From contig DASYCO010000053.1 in assembly GCA_036500145.1 (NCBI GenBank), positions 1 to 6,613 of the forward strand: a stretch of DNA of 6,613 nucleotides, in the 5' to 3' direction. A program made the position numbers and the translations under genes. The notes beneath the pieces were generated by a model that ran no database searches, was not told the origin of the DNA, and saw nothing but the letters and a program-made list of their open reading frames with translations. This DNA comes from CAMAVH01 sp036500145. GTDB lineage: Bacteria > Pseudomonadota > Alphaproteobacteria > SMXQ01. Positions 1-5,781 of the stretch are shown here, piece by piece. Position 1 is the stretch's first letter. Each line of letters opens with the position of its first letter.

Positions 1-513
1 ATCACGGTCTCGTTCGACGTGTCGACGGCCTTCGTCACCACGACGGGCAGCTCGACCCTCGACATGAACCTGGAGAACGCCGTGTTCGGCTCCGCTTCCA
101 CCGCGGACCAGACCGACTTCACGTTCAAGCTGGGCACCGGCTCGGAAGCGAATGTCGACGACATCACCATCTCGGTGGGTTCGGTTTCGACCGAATCGCT
201 GGGCCTCGAAGGTGGCGACATCCTGACCAAGGCCAACGCCGACACGGCGTCGACCGCGATCAGCTCCGCCATCGACGTGCTCAACAAGGCCCGTGCGGGC
301 GTTGGCGCCGCGCAGAACCGACTCGACTTCGCGTCGGACAACCTGTCGACGACCATCGAAAACACGGAAGCGGCTCGCAGCAGCCTGATGGACTTGGACG
401 TGGCCTCGGAAATGACCGAGTTCTCGGCCAAGCAGGTCCTGGTGCAGTCTGGCGTCGCCATGCTCGCGCAGGCCAACCAGATGCCGCAGAACCTGCTTCG
501 TCTGTTCCAGTAA
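1..513 (+). CDS. fliC: Flagellin, C-terminal part (5' end outside window)
   Basis: The frame is open from base 1 to a TAA stop, giving 170 residues of the C-terminal half of a flagellin, the subunit that polymerises into the filament outside the cell. The last ~80 residues are diagnostic. ARAGVGAAQNRLDFASDNL (about 97-115) is the D1 helix, and the segment from residue 117 to the end is the D0 helix, with MDLDVASEMTEF, AMLAQANQ and PQNLLRLF matching the family's terminal signature. Residues 1-90 are Thr/Ser/Asp/Gly-rich beta segments of the variable outer and D1 regions. The in-frame GTG at 19 is internal, not a start. No cysteine is present, as is common in exported flagellar subunits. The gene is followed by a hairpin and then by flaG, fliD and fliS, a common late-gene order. 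The family is certain; the symbol fliC rather than fla or another paralogue name cannot be decided from a fragment. Confidence 0.95.
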   Translation: MTVSFDVSTAFVTTTGSSTLDMNLENAVFGSASTADQTDFTFKLGTGSEANVDDITISVGSVSTESLGLEGGDILTKANADTASTAISSAIDVLNKARAGVGAAQNRLDFASDNLSTTIENTEAARSSLMDLDVASEMTEFSAKQVLVQSGVAMLAQANQMPQNLLRLFQ

Positions 514-522
514 GCGTTGCTA

Positions 523-560
523 CGGGGCGGAGGGGATAAACCCCTCCGCCCCGACTTTCT
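523..560 (+). terminator. Hairpin between flagellin and flaG, possible weak terminator
   Basis: A perfect 13-bp stem pairs 523-535 (CGGGGCGGAGGGG) with 541-553 around a 5-nt ATAAA loop. It starts 9 nt after the flagellin stop. The 3' side is ACTTTCTACCC, so the T-run is short and broken. This suggests a partial terminator or an mRNA 3'-end stabiliser rather than a complete block. It would leave abundant flagellin mRNA and only some read-through into flaG, fliD and fliS. The partial-termination role is inference. Confidence 0.75.
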
Positions 561-564
561 ACCC

Positions 565-578
565 AGGAGAGAGAGAGA
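565..578 (+). promoter_or_regulatory. Shine-Dalgarno of flaG merged with a (GA)6 repeat
   Basis: AGGAGA at 565-570 lies 7 nt before the ATG of flaG at 578. The whole spacer is GA dinucleotides: an uninterrupted (GA)6 runs from 567 to the A of the start codon. The alternating repeat offers several registers of GAG/GGAG pairing, so the optimal site is the GGAG at 566-569. Confidence 0.75.
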
Positions 579-892
579 TGGACGTTCAGACCCTATCTGC
601 GCCGACAGCCTCCGCTCCCGCCACCCACCGGTTCGACATCCAGACCGGCAAAGGCGGCGCGGCCCAGGCCGCCCGCATCGAAATTCCCGACATCGAGATC
701 GCGCCCGCCCGCCCCCTGCCGGCGGCCATGGAGCTGCAGCTCGACGTCGACCAGGCCACGCGGACCGTCATCGGACGCATCGTCGACAAGCAGACCGGCG
801 AAGTCGTCAAGCAGATCCCGTCGGAAGAGATGGTGCATCTTATGGCCCGCAACGCCGAATTGCTTGGCGCCCTTCTGAACAAGAAAGCCTGA
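578..892 (+). CDS. flaG: FlaG family flagellar protein
   Basis: The product is 104 residues, a normal length for FlaG, a small protein usually encoded beside fliD that influences filament length. Residues 1-45 form a poorly conserved, Ala/Pro-rich tail. Residues 49-104 are the FlaG domain: AAMELQLDVDQATRTVIGRIVD, then KQTGEVVKQIPSEE (71-84), then an amphipathic helix HLMARNAELLGALLNKKA. The phrase TGEVVKQIPSEE is the family hallmark. The ATG at 578 has a good ribosome binding site, and the gene ends 10 nt before the fliD start, so the two are almost certainly co-transcribed and possibly translationally coupled. There is no signal peptide or membrane segment. Its mechanism is poorly defined in the family generally, so the role given is family knowledge, not something the sequence shows. 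Confidence 0.9.
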   Translation: MDVQTLSAPTASAPATHRFDIQTGKGGAAQAARIEIPDIEIAPARPLPAAMELQLDVDQATRTVIGRIVDKQTGEVVKQIPSEEMVHLMARNAELLGALLNKKA

Positions 893-902
893 GGGCAGAC
901 GC

Positions 903-3302
903 TTGGTCAACGCAGTCAGCATCAACAACTTCAACGTCGACGACAGCGGCCGCGTCACCGTCTCGGGTCTCGGCAGCGGCATCGACTATCAGTCCGCCGT
1001 CGATTCGATCATCAAGGCGAAGCAGATTCCAATCGACACGTTGGAAACCCGCATCACCACCAACCAGACCCAGATCACCGCCTACCAGACCCTCAACGGG
1101 CTGATGACGAGCGTCCAGAGCGCGCTGAAGAACCTGCGCGGCGCCATCACCCTCGACAACAGCACCAACGCCTTCGCCATCAAGCAGGCCTTCGCCTCAG
1201 TGTCGCGCAGCGACGGCGGCACGGCCTCGGCTGCCGCCAACCTGATCGGCGTCTCGCTGACCAACACGGCCGCCGCGGGCACCCACAGCATCGAGGTTCT
1301 GCAGACGGCCGCGTCGCAGAAAATCTCCAGCGACGCCTATGCCAGCCAGACGGCGACGCTCGGCTTCGCCAACGGCGACCAGTTCACCATCGAAGGCAAG
1401 ACGATCAACCTGTCCTCCGCCGACACGCTGCTGAGCCTGCGCGACCGCATCAACGCCGCCAACACGGGCGCCACGCCGACCGGCGTCAGCGCCAACATCG
1501 TGTCCGTCAGCCCGACGCAGAACTACCTGGTGCTCACCAAGGACGCCGCCGGCACGCCCATCTCGATCAGCGACACGACGAACAGCCCGCTTGCCACCAT
1601 CGGCCTGCTGACCTCCGGCGGCGCCGTGAAGAACCTGCTGCAGGCGCCGCGCACCGCCCAGATCTACGCAGACGGCCTGCTCGACAGCAGCGGCAAGTCC
1701 TACGAGACCGCCCGCATGGCGAACGCCAGCCTCGCCCTTGGCTCCAACGGCAGCATCCGCTTCGACGACGGCAACGGCACCTACGACCTCGCCTACACCA
1801 ACGGCGAATCGGTGAGCGACCTGGCCAACGCCATCAACGGCGACAGCACCCTGCAGGGCAAGGGCATCTCCGCCCAGCTCGTGAACGAAGGCGGCCAGGT
1901 CCGCCTCAAGGTGACGAGCAGCTCCAACGCCTTCACCATGACCGAGGCCGGCGGCGGCAGCGCCTTGACCGACCTCGGCATGAACAAGGCGCGCCAGCTC
2001 ATCGAGCGCCCGACCAACACCGTCAACGACCTGTTCACCGGCGTCACCCTCAACCTGTTCCAGGCCGAGGTCGGCACCGAGATCAAGGTCGACATCGAGC
2101 CCGACCTGAGCGGCGTGAAGACCCAGGTGACGAACTTCGTCGACGCCTACAACGCCCTGAAGGTCTTCATCAACACGCAGACCGACGTCGACCCCGACAC
2201 CGGCGACGCGAACAAGGACGCCGTCCTCACCAGCTCGCGCACGCTGAAGAACCTGGAAAACCAGATGAACCAGGTGCTCGGCCGCGGCACGCAAGGCGTC
2301 AGCGCCGCCTTCAGCGTGCTGGCGCAGATCGGCGTCGGCTTCGTCGACAACTCGACCCTGAGCGACCCCACGCAGGACGACACGCTGGTCGTCGACGAAA
2401 GCAAGCTCGACGCCGCCCTGCTGAACAACGCGGACGACGTGCGCCGCCTGTTCGCCTTCGACTTCTCGTCGTCCAGCCCCGCCGTGACGATGCTGGGCTT
2501 CACCGACAACACCGCCTACAGCGCCGACGGCTACGTGCTCAACGTCGGCCCGATCGGCTCGGCGCAGGAAACCTCCGCCGCCGCCACCAGCAGCTCCGCC
2601 CTCCTGAACGACGGCACGGCCTCCATCGGCGCCACCACCTCCGGCCAGTTCACGGTCAACGGCACGGCCATCGCCTACGACGTGACCACCGACAGCCTCG
2701 ACAGCCTGGCCACCAAGATCAACATGGCGCGCATTCCCGGCATCAGCGGCAGCGTCATCACCGACGCGGACGGCAACAAGGAACTGCGCATCAACTCGTC
2801 GAGCAAGGCCATCACGGTCGGCGGCGACACCGGCGACCTGCTGTCCAACCTCGGCTTCACCACCACCGGCACGCTGATCACCAGCGCCAACATCGGCGGC
2901 GCGGCCGACGGCAGCGACAACGGCACCATCACCATCAGCGGCATGACCATCACGGTCAACCCGTCAAGCGGCGCCAGCGGCCTGCGCATGCTCTACACCG
3001 GCACGACGGGAGCCAGCGGCATCCAGCTCGACTACACCGTCGGCATCGCGACGCAGATCTACGACATGACGGAAAACGCGCTCGACCCGACCACCGGCTC
3101 GATCCAGTCGGAAATCGACGCGCTGAACGACCAGAACACGGTGACCCAGACCCGCGTCGACAGCATGCTCGACCGGCTCGACCGCCAGCGCCAGACCCTG
3201 CTCAACAGCTTCATCGCCATGGAAACCTCCATCACGACGATGAACAACCTGCTCGACAGCATGAAGCAGGCGTTCAATTCCACGAACCAGAACGGCAACT
3301 AG
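903..3302 (+). CDS. fliD: Flagellar filament capping protein FliD (HAP2), long form
   Basis: FliD forms the oligomeric cap at the filament tip and promotes insertion of exported flagellin. The start is TTG at 903: GAGGG (891-895) lies 7 nt upstream, an in-frame TGA sits at 876-878, and no ATG or GTG occurs in frame until residue 68, after the conserved N-terminus. The N-terminal domain spans about 17-115, with SGLGSGIDYQSAVDSIIKAKQIPI and a helical segment to residue 80. Two Flagellin_IN-like beta modules follow (about 158-223 and 283-347). The C-terminal domain begins at about 368 (RPTNTVNDLFTGVTLNL) and runs to about 520. After an inserted segment of about 165 residues that includes a third IN-like module (580-640), it resumes at about 692. 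Residues 733-792 are heptad-like helix, the D0/D1 coiled coil that contacts the filament. The 799-residue length is far above the roughly 470 of enterobacterial FliD. There is no cysteine. Family assignment is firm; the module boundaries are by eye. Confidence 0.95.
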   Translation: MVNAVSINNFNVDDSGRVTVSGLGSGIDYQSAVDSIIKAKQIPIDTLETRITTNQTQITAYQTLNGLMTSVQSALKNLRGAITLDNSTNAFAIKQAFASVSRSDGGTASAAANLIGVSLTNTAAAGTHSIEVLQTAASQKISSDAYASQTATLGFANGDQFTIEGKTINLSSADTLLSLRDRINAANTGATPTGVSANIVSVSPTQNYLVLTKDAAGTPISISDTTNSPLATIGLLTSGGAVKNLLQAPRTAQIYADGLLDSSGKSYETARMANASLALGSNGSIRFDDGNGTYDLAYTNGESVSDLANAINGDSTLQGKGISAQLVNEGGQVRLKVTSSSNAFTMTEAGGGSALTDLGMNKARQLIERPTNTVNDLFTGVTLNLFQAEVGTEIKVDIEPDLSGVKTQVTNFVDAYNALKVFINTQTDVDPDTGDANKDAVLTSSRTLKNLENQMNQVLGRGTQGVSAAFSVLAQIGVGFVDNSTLSDPTQDDTLVVDESKLDAALLNNADDVRRLFAFDFSSSSPAVTMLGFTDNTAYSADGYVLNVGPIGSAQETSAAATSSSALLNDGTASIGATTSGQFTVNGTAIAYDVTTDSLDSLATKINMARIPGISGSVITDADGNKELRINSSSKAITVGGDTGDLLSNLGFTTTGTLITSANIGGAADGSDNGTITISGMTITVNPSSGASGLRMLYTGTTGASGIQLDYTVGIATQIYDMTENALDPTTGSIQSEIDALNDQNTVTQTRVDSMLDRLDRQRQTLLNSFIAMETSITTMNNLLDSMKQAFNSTNQNGN
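2478..2972 (+). other. Insertion within the FliD C-terminal domain containing an IN-like module
   Basis: FliD residues 526-690 interrupt the usual continuity between the LDAALLNNADDVRRLFAF segment and the LRMLYTG...YTVGIATQIY segment, which are adjacent in shorter FliD proteins. The insert is Gly/Ser/Thr/Asn/Asp-rich. It contains GQFTVNGTAIAYDVTTDSLD with downstream LATKIN and ELRINSSSKAITV, the pattern of a Flagellin_IN module. It would sit on the outer face of the cap (inference). Confidence 0.6.
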
Positions 3303-3339
3303 CGTCGCCTTCGCTTCATCCCGCTTCGGAGTCCCCCTG

Positions 3340-3903
3340 ATGTCCAACGCCGCCTCCCAGCACTACCTGACGCAGCAGATCATGACGGCGTCGCCGGCCA
3401 CGCTGGTGCAGATGCTCTACGACAAGGCGATCGGCTCGCTGAAGGAAGCGATCAAGGCCATCGAGGAGAACGAGATCGAGGCGCGCTGGAAAGCCAACAG
3501 CCGCGCCATCGAGATCATCGCCCACATGCAGGGCACGCTCGACATGGAGAAGGGCGGCGAGATCTCCAAGAACCTCGACCGGCTATTCGGCTACATGCTG
3601 TCGCGCCTGCCGCGCGTCGACTTCCGCAACGACGCCCAGGCGGCGCGCGAAGTGATCGGCCTGCTCGAGCCGCTACGCGATTCCTGGCGCGACCTGGCCG
3701 CTCAGGGCGACAAGCCGCAGCGCGAGGCGGCGCGGGTCTCGGCGGAAATCGCCGCTGCGCCCGTCGCCAAGGCGCCCGTTTCCATGGCGGCGGCGCAGCC
3801 CGTCGCGCAGGCTGCGGCGTCCAGCCGTGGCGGCTACGCCAGCACGGCCCGGCCGACGGCGCGGCCCGACGGCGACGGCAAGCGCATCGTCCTCTCCGCC
3901 TAA
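3340..3903 (+). CDS. fliS: Flagellin export chaperone FliS with C-terminal extension
   Basis: FliS binds the disordered C-terminal D0 region of flagellin in the cytoplasm, prevents premature polymerisation and delivers it to the export gate. Residues 1-122 match the helical-bundle family: Y9, then QIMTASPATLVQMLYDKAI (13-31), the DMEKGGEISKNL segment (68-79) and the LFGYMLSRL helix (82-90). The ATG at 3340 has GGAG at 3328-3331, spaced 8 nt, and the gene starts 37 nt after fliD. At 187 residues it is about 50-60 longer than typical FliS. The extra tail (about 125-187) is Ala/Pro/Val-rich, looks disordered and ends RPDGDGKRIVLSA. A strong terminator lies 25 nt after the stop, so fliS closes the transcription unit. 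Identity is secure; the tail's role is unknown. Confidence 0.95.
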   Translation: MSNAASQHYLTQQIMTASPATLVQMLYDKAIGSLKEAIKAIEENEIEARWKANSRAIEIIAHMQGTLDMEKGGEISKNLDRLFGYMLSRLPRVDFRNDAQAAREVIGLLEPLRDSWRDLAAQGDKPQREAARVSAEIAAAPVAKAPVSMAAAQPVAQAAASSRGGYASTARPTARPDGDGKRIVLSA

Positions 3904-3928
3904 GGGCTCCCATCGTCCCAGCTTCGGC

Positions 3929-3956
3929 CGCCCCGTTCACAAGAACGGGGCGTTTT
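3929..3956 (+). terminator. Intrinsic terminator after fliS
   Basis: A perfect 10-bp stem pairs 3929-3938 (CGCCCCGTTC) with 3943-3952 (GAACGGGGCG) around an ACAA tetraloop, followed directly by TTTT (3953-3956). This is a textbook Rho-independent terminator, 25 nt after the fliS stop. It separates the filament unit from the hook unit. Confidence 0.92.
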
Positions 3957-4033
3957 GCTATCAGCCGGAGCCTTCTGCCGGCCCGACGGCCCTCGTGGCC
4001 AGACCGGCGGCACAATATTCCCGCCCGCCCTGA

Positions 4034-4086
4034 AGTTTTTGCCCGCGCCGCAGTTTTTGCCGCGGCCCGGCCCACCGGGGCAAAAA
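4034..4086. repeat. Three copies of a TTTTTGCC / GGCAAAAA element
   Basis: AGTTTTTGCC occurs at 4034-4043 and again, identically, at 4052-4061. The same core appears inverted as GGCAAAAA at 4079-4086. The second and third copies form an 8-bp inverted repeat around a 17-nt GC-rich spacer. The copies lie about 65-120 bp upstream of the predicted sigma-54 start site, where activator binding sites are expected. An activator such as a FlbD/FleQ-type protein is possible but not shown. Confidence 0.6.
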
Positions 4087-4112
4087 AATAACTCAATAAA
4101 TACAATGTATTA
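4082..4112 (+). promoter_or_regulatory. Candidate IHF site with A-tract
   Basis: ATACAATGTATTA at 4100-4112 matches the CARNNNNTTR core of the IHF consensus (WATCARNNNNTTR) with two mismatches in the first three positions. A 7-nt A-tract (4082-4088) lies 11 bp upstream, similar to the arrangement at strong IHF sites. The site lies between the repeat elements and the promoter, which suits DNA bending in a sigma-54 system. The same bases form the palindrome AATACA-A-TGTATT (4099-4111), so another regulator is an alternative. Confidence 0.4.
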
Positions 4113-4125
4113 AATGGACCTCCGG

Positions 4126-4142
4126 TTGGCCCGGAGCTTGCT
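4126..4142 (+). promoter_or_regulatory. Sigma-54 (RpoN) -24/-12 promoter of the fliK-flgD-flgE operon
   Basis: TTGGCCCGGAGCTTGCT matches the consensus YTGGCACG-N4-TTGCW with a single mismatch (C for A). The invariant GG (4128-4129) and GC (4140-4141) are separated by exactly 10 nt. Transcription should start about 12 nt after the GC, near 4153, leaving a leader of only about 19 nt before the GTG of fliK. Sigma-54 control of hook genes is established in several polar-flagellated Proteobacteria. No second site of this quality was noticed in the other intergenic gaps. Confidence 0.85.
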
Positions 4143-4171
4143 CATAACTGTCTGACCCTAACCCTCATTGT

Positions 4172-5770
4172 GTGTCAGCCGCCGTGATCAATATCTCCCC
4201 GAGTGACCTGTTGAGTCCCACCGAGACGGCCCCCGTGACCAGCCAGCGTCCGGGCGACGCCGGCGCCTTCACCGGCCTGCTCGATCAGTTCGACCGCCGC
4301 CAGGCCGAAGCGGCCGAGAAGCCGCAGCGCCCCACGCCGCGCGCGCGCGCCGACCGCGACCAGACGCAAGCCCGCGACGACGACGCAACGAAGCCGACGC
4401 GCCGCGCCGCGCCTGCCGCCAAGCCCAAGGCCGCCGCGCCCGCCGACGACGCGACGCCGCCCGCCAAGGATGACGCCGCCGCGAAGCCGGCCGACAAGAC
4501 ATCCGCCGACGACAAGACGCAGGACGCCGCCGCGGCGAAGGACGATGCGACCAGCGACGCCGCCACGGCCGTTGCCGTCGCTCCGGCGCAGCCGACGCCG
4601 CCTGTCGTCGTCGTCGATCCCCAGACTTCCGCGCAGCTGCAGCTGACCGCGACGACGCCGGCCGCGACGGACGACGCCGTCGGCGGCATCGCTGCGCCGC
4701 AATCCGCCACGCCGACCGACGCCGGCAACGACGCCGCGGATGCGGCCGCCGACGCCGCTCTCGCCGCCGCCCCGACCCAGTCCGCCGCCAAGCCGCAGAC
4801 GGCCGCGCCCGCAAACGCGAAGGCCGCGCAGACGCAGGCCGCCGACGCGTCGGCCGTCGCCGACGATGCGAAGGCCGCCCAGCCCGTCGCCGCGCCGGCG
4901 AACGCCGCCGCGACTCAAGGCAACGACCTTGCCAAGCAGACCAACAACGCCGCCCTTCAGGTCGCCGTGCAGGTGACCAGCGACACGCCGCCCAAGCCTC
5001 TCAAGGCGCCGGTCGCGCTCGCCAACGGCATGAGCGAGCCGACGCAGAGCGACGCGAAGACGACCGCGGCGCAGACTCCCGCCGCCGTTCCGGCAACGGG
5101 CGCCGCCCATGCCGCGACGGACGCCGCCAACGACGCGGCCGTGCAGCTTCCCGCGACTCCCGCCGCTCCCGTCGCCACGCCGGCCTTCGCCGCCATGGCG
5201 GATGCGGCCGCGGGCGACGTCGCCCCCTCGGCCGCGCCGGGCCCAACCGTCGGCGAGACGGCCGGGGTCGGCGCCGCAGCGCCCGCCACGCCGACGGCAG
5301 GCGCCACCGCCACGCAAGCCGCCGCGCAGGCCGCAGCCAAGGCGGCGCCGCCGCCGAACCCGGTGGTCGAGCAGGTCGCCGTCCACATCGCCAAGGCGTC
5401 GGCCGAAGGCGTCGACAAGATCAACGTCAAGCTCAAGCCTGCCAGCCTCGGCCATGTCGAAGTCCAGCTCAGCCTCGCCAATGACGGGCATGTGCAGGTC
5501 GTCGTCTCCGCCGACCGGCCAGACACGCTCAACCTGCTGAAGAACGACGCGCAGGCTCTCCAGACCGCGCTCAACGACGCCGGCCTGCAGACCAGCCAGC
5601 AGAACCTCAGCTTCAACCTGCGCGACCAGGGCCAGCCGCAAGGCAACGCCGGAAACGCCGGCAACATGGGCTGGAACGGCGCCACGACGGGCGCAGACGA
5701 ACCGCTGCCCGCCATCGGCGGCTATCTCAATTCACGCGCCGCCGTCGGCGGCGTCGACATCCGCGTCTGA
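4172..5770 (+). CDS. fliK: Flagellar hook-length control protein FliK
   Basis: FliK is exported during hook growth, measures hook length, and its C-terminal domain then switches the export gate from rod/hook to filament substrates. The product is 532 residues. Residues 1-45 include a short more complex segment (GAFTGLLDQF, 31-40). Residues 46-395 are an extreme Ala/Asp/Thr/Pro/Lys-rich linker, consistent with the unfolded ruler part. Residues about 397-485 are the Flg_hook domain, with INVKLKPASLGHVEVQLSL, then VQVVVSADRPDTLNLL, then ALQTALNDAGL. The tail ends VGGVDIRV, as FliK proteins often do. The GTG at 4172 is the first start after an in-frame TAA at 4145-4147, but it has no clear Shine-Dalgarno. 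An in-frame GTG at 4184 is an alternative start that would shorten the protein by 4 residues. flgD follows after 11 nt. The domain and context make this secure; the start is less certain. Confidence 0.92.
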   Translation: MSAAVINISPSDLLSPTETAPVTSQRPGDAGAFTGLLDQFDRRQAEAAEKPQRPTPRARADRDQTQARDDDATKPTRRAAPAAKPKAAAPADDATPPAKDDAAAKPADKTSADDKTQDAAAAKDDATSDAATAVAVAPAQPTPPVVVVDPQTSAQLQLTATTPAATDDAVGGIAAPQSATPTDAGNDAADAAADAALAAAPTQSAAKPQTAAPANAKAAQTQAADASAVADDAKAAQPVAAPANAAATQGNDLAKQTNNAALQVAVQVTSDTPPKPLKAPVALANGMSEPTQSDAKTTAAQTPAAVPATGAAHAATDAANDAAVQLPATPAAPVATPAFAAMADAAAGDVAPSAAPGPTVGETAGVGAAAPATPTAGATATQAAAQAAAKAAPPPNPVVEQVAVHIAKASAEGVDKINVKLKPASLGHVEVQLSLANDGHVQVVVSADRPDTLNLLKNDAQALQTALNDAGLQTSQQNLSFNLRDQGQPQGNAGNAGNMGWNGATTGADEPLPAIGGYLNSRAAVGGVDIRV

Positions 5771-5771
5771 C

Positions 5772-5776
5772 GGAGG
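5772..5776 (+). promoter_or_regulatory. Ribosome binding site of flgD
   Basis: GGAGG lies one nucleotide after the fliK stop and 5 nt before the ATG of flgD. It sets the start at 5782 and suggests translational coupling of the two genes. Confidence 0.85.
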
Positions 5777-5781
5777 ACACC

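Larger units (their letters stand above)
3904..4171. other. Intergenic regulatory region between fliS and fliK
   Basis: This 268-nt gap has no credible gene; open frames crossing it are high-GC shadows without ribosome binding sites or recognisable protein. Reading left to right it holds the fliS terminator, then a GC-rich stretch (3957-4030) with short GGCC/CCGGC inverted repeats of doubtful meaning. It then holds three TTTTTGCC-type elements (4034-4086), an AT-rich island (4081-4115) in an otherwise GC-rich context, and a -24/-12 promoter (4126-4142). The layout resembles an enhancer-dependent sigma-54 control region for fliK-flgD-flgE. Confidence 0.8.

Noticed and set aside
517..1104. 195-residue + frame overlapping flaG and the start of fliD
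   Set aside because: It is Arg/Pro-rich shadow translation. The overlapping flaG frame has a ribosome binding site and the FlaG signature.
1197..2294. 365-residue open frame on the minus strand within fliD
   Set aside because: It is a high-GC shadow with biased Ala/Gly/Val/Asp composition and no family resemblance; the sense strand clearly encodes FliD.
3968..4013. Short GC-rich inverted repeats (GGCC/GGCC and GCCGG/CCGGC) after the fliS terminator
   Set aside because: The arms are 4-5 bp and imperfectly nested, as expected by chance in GC-rich DNA; no repetition elsewhere in the window supports a REP-like element.
3827..4033. 68-residue + frame over the fliS end and terminator
   Set aside because: It overlaps fliS out of frame and crosses the intrinsic terminator, with no ribosome binding site or family match.
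4054..4086. TTTTTGCC...GGCAAAAA inverted repeat as an intrinsic terminator
   Set aside because: The T-run precedes rather than follows the stem on either strand, and the loop is 17 nt, so it lacks terminator geometry. A protein-binding site is more likely.
3515..4105. 196-residue minus-strand frame spanning the end of fliS and the intergenic region
   Set aside because: It is Arg/Ala-rich shadow sequence running through a strong terminator and the repeat elements; no domain was recognised.
4175..5641. 488-residue open frame on the minus strand across fliK
   Set aside because: It is antisense to fliK, made of Gly/Arg/Val-rich low-complexity sequence produced by the GCC/GAC codon bias. It has no recognisable domain, and the sense frame has the Flg_hook domain.
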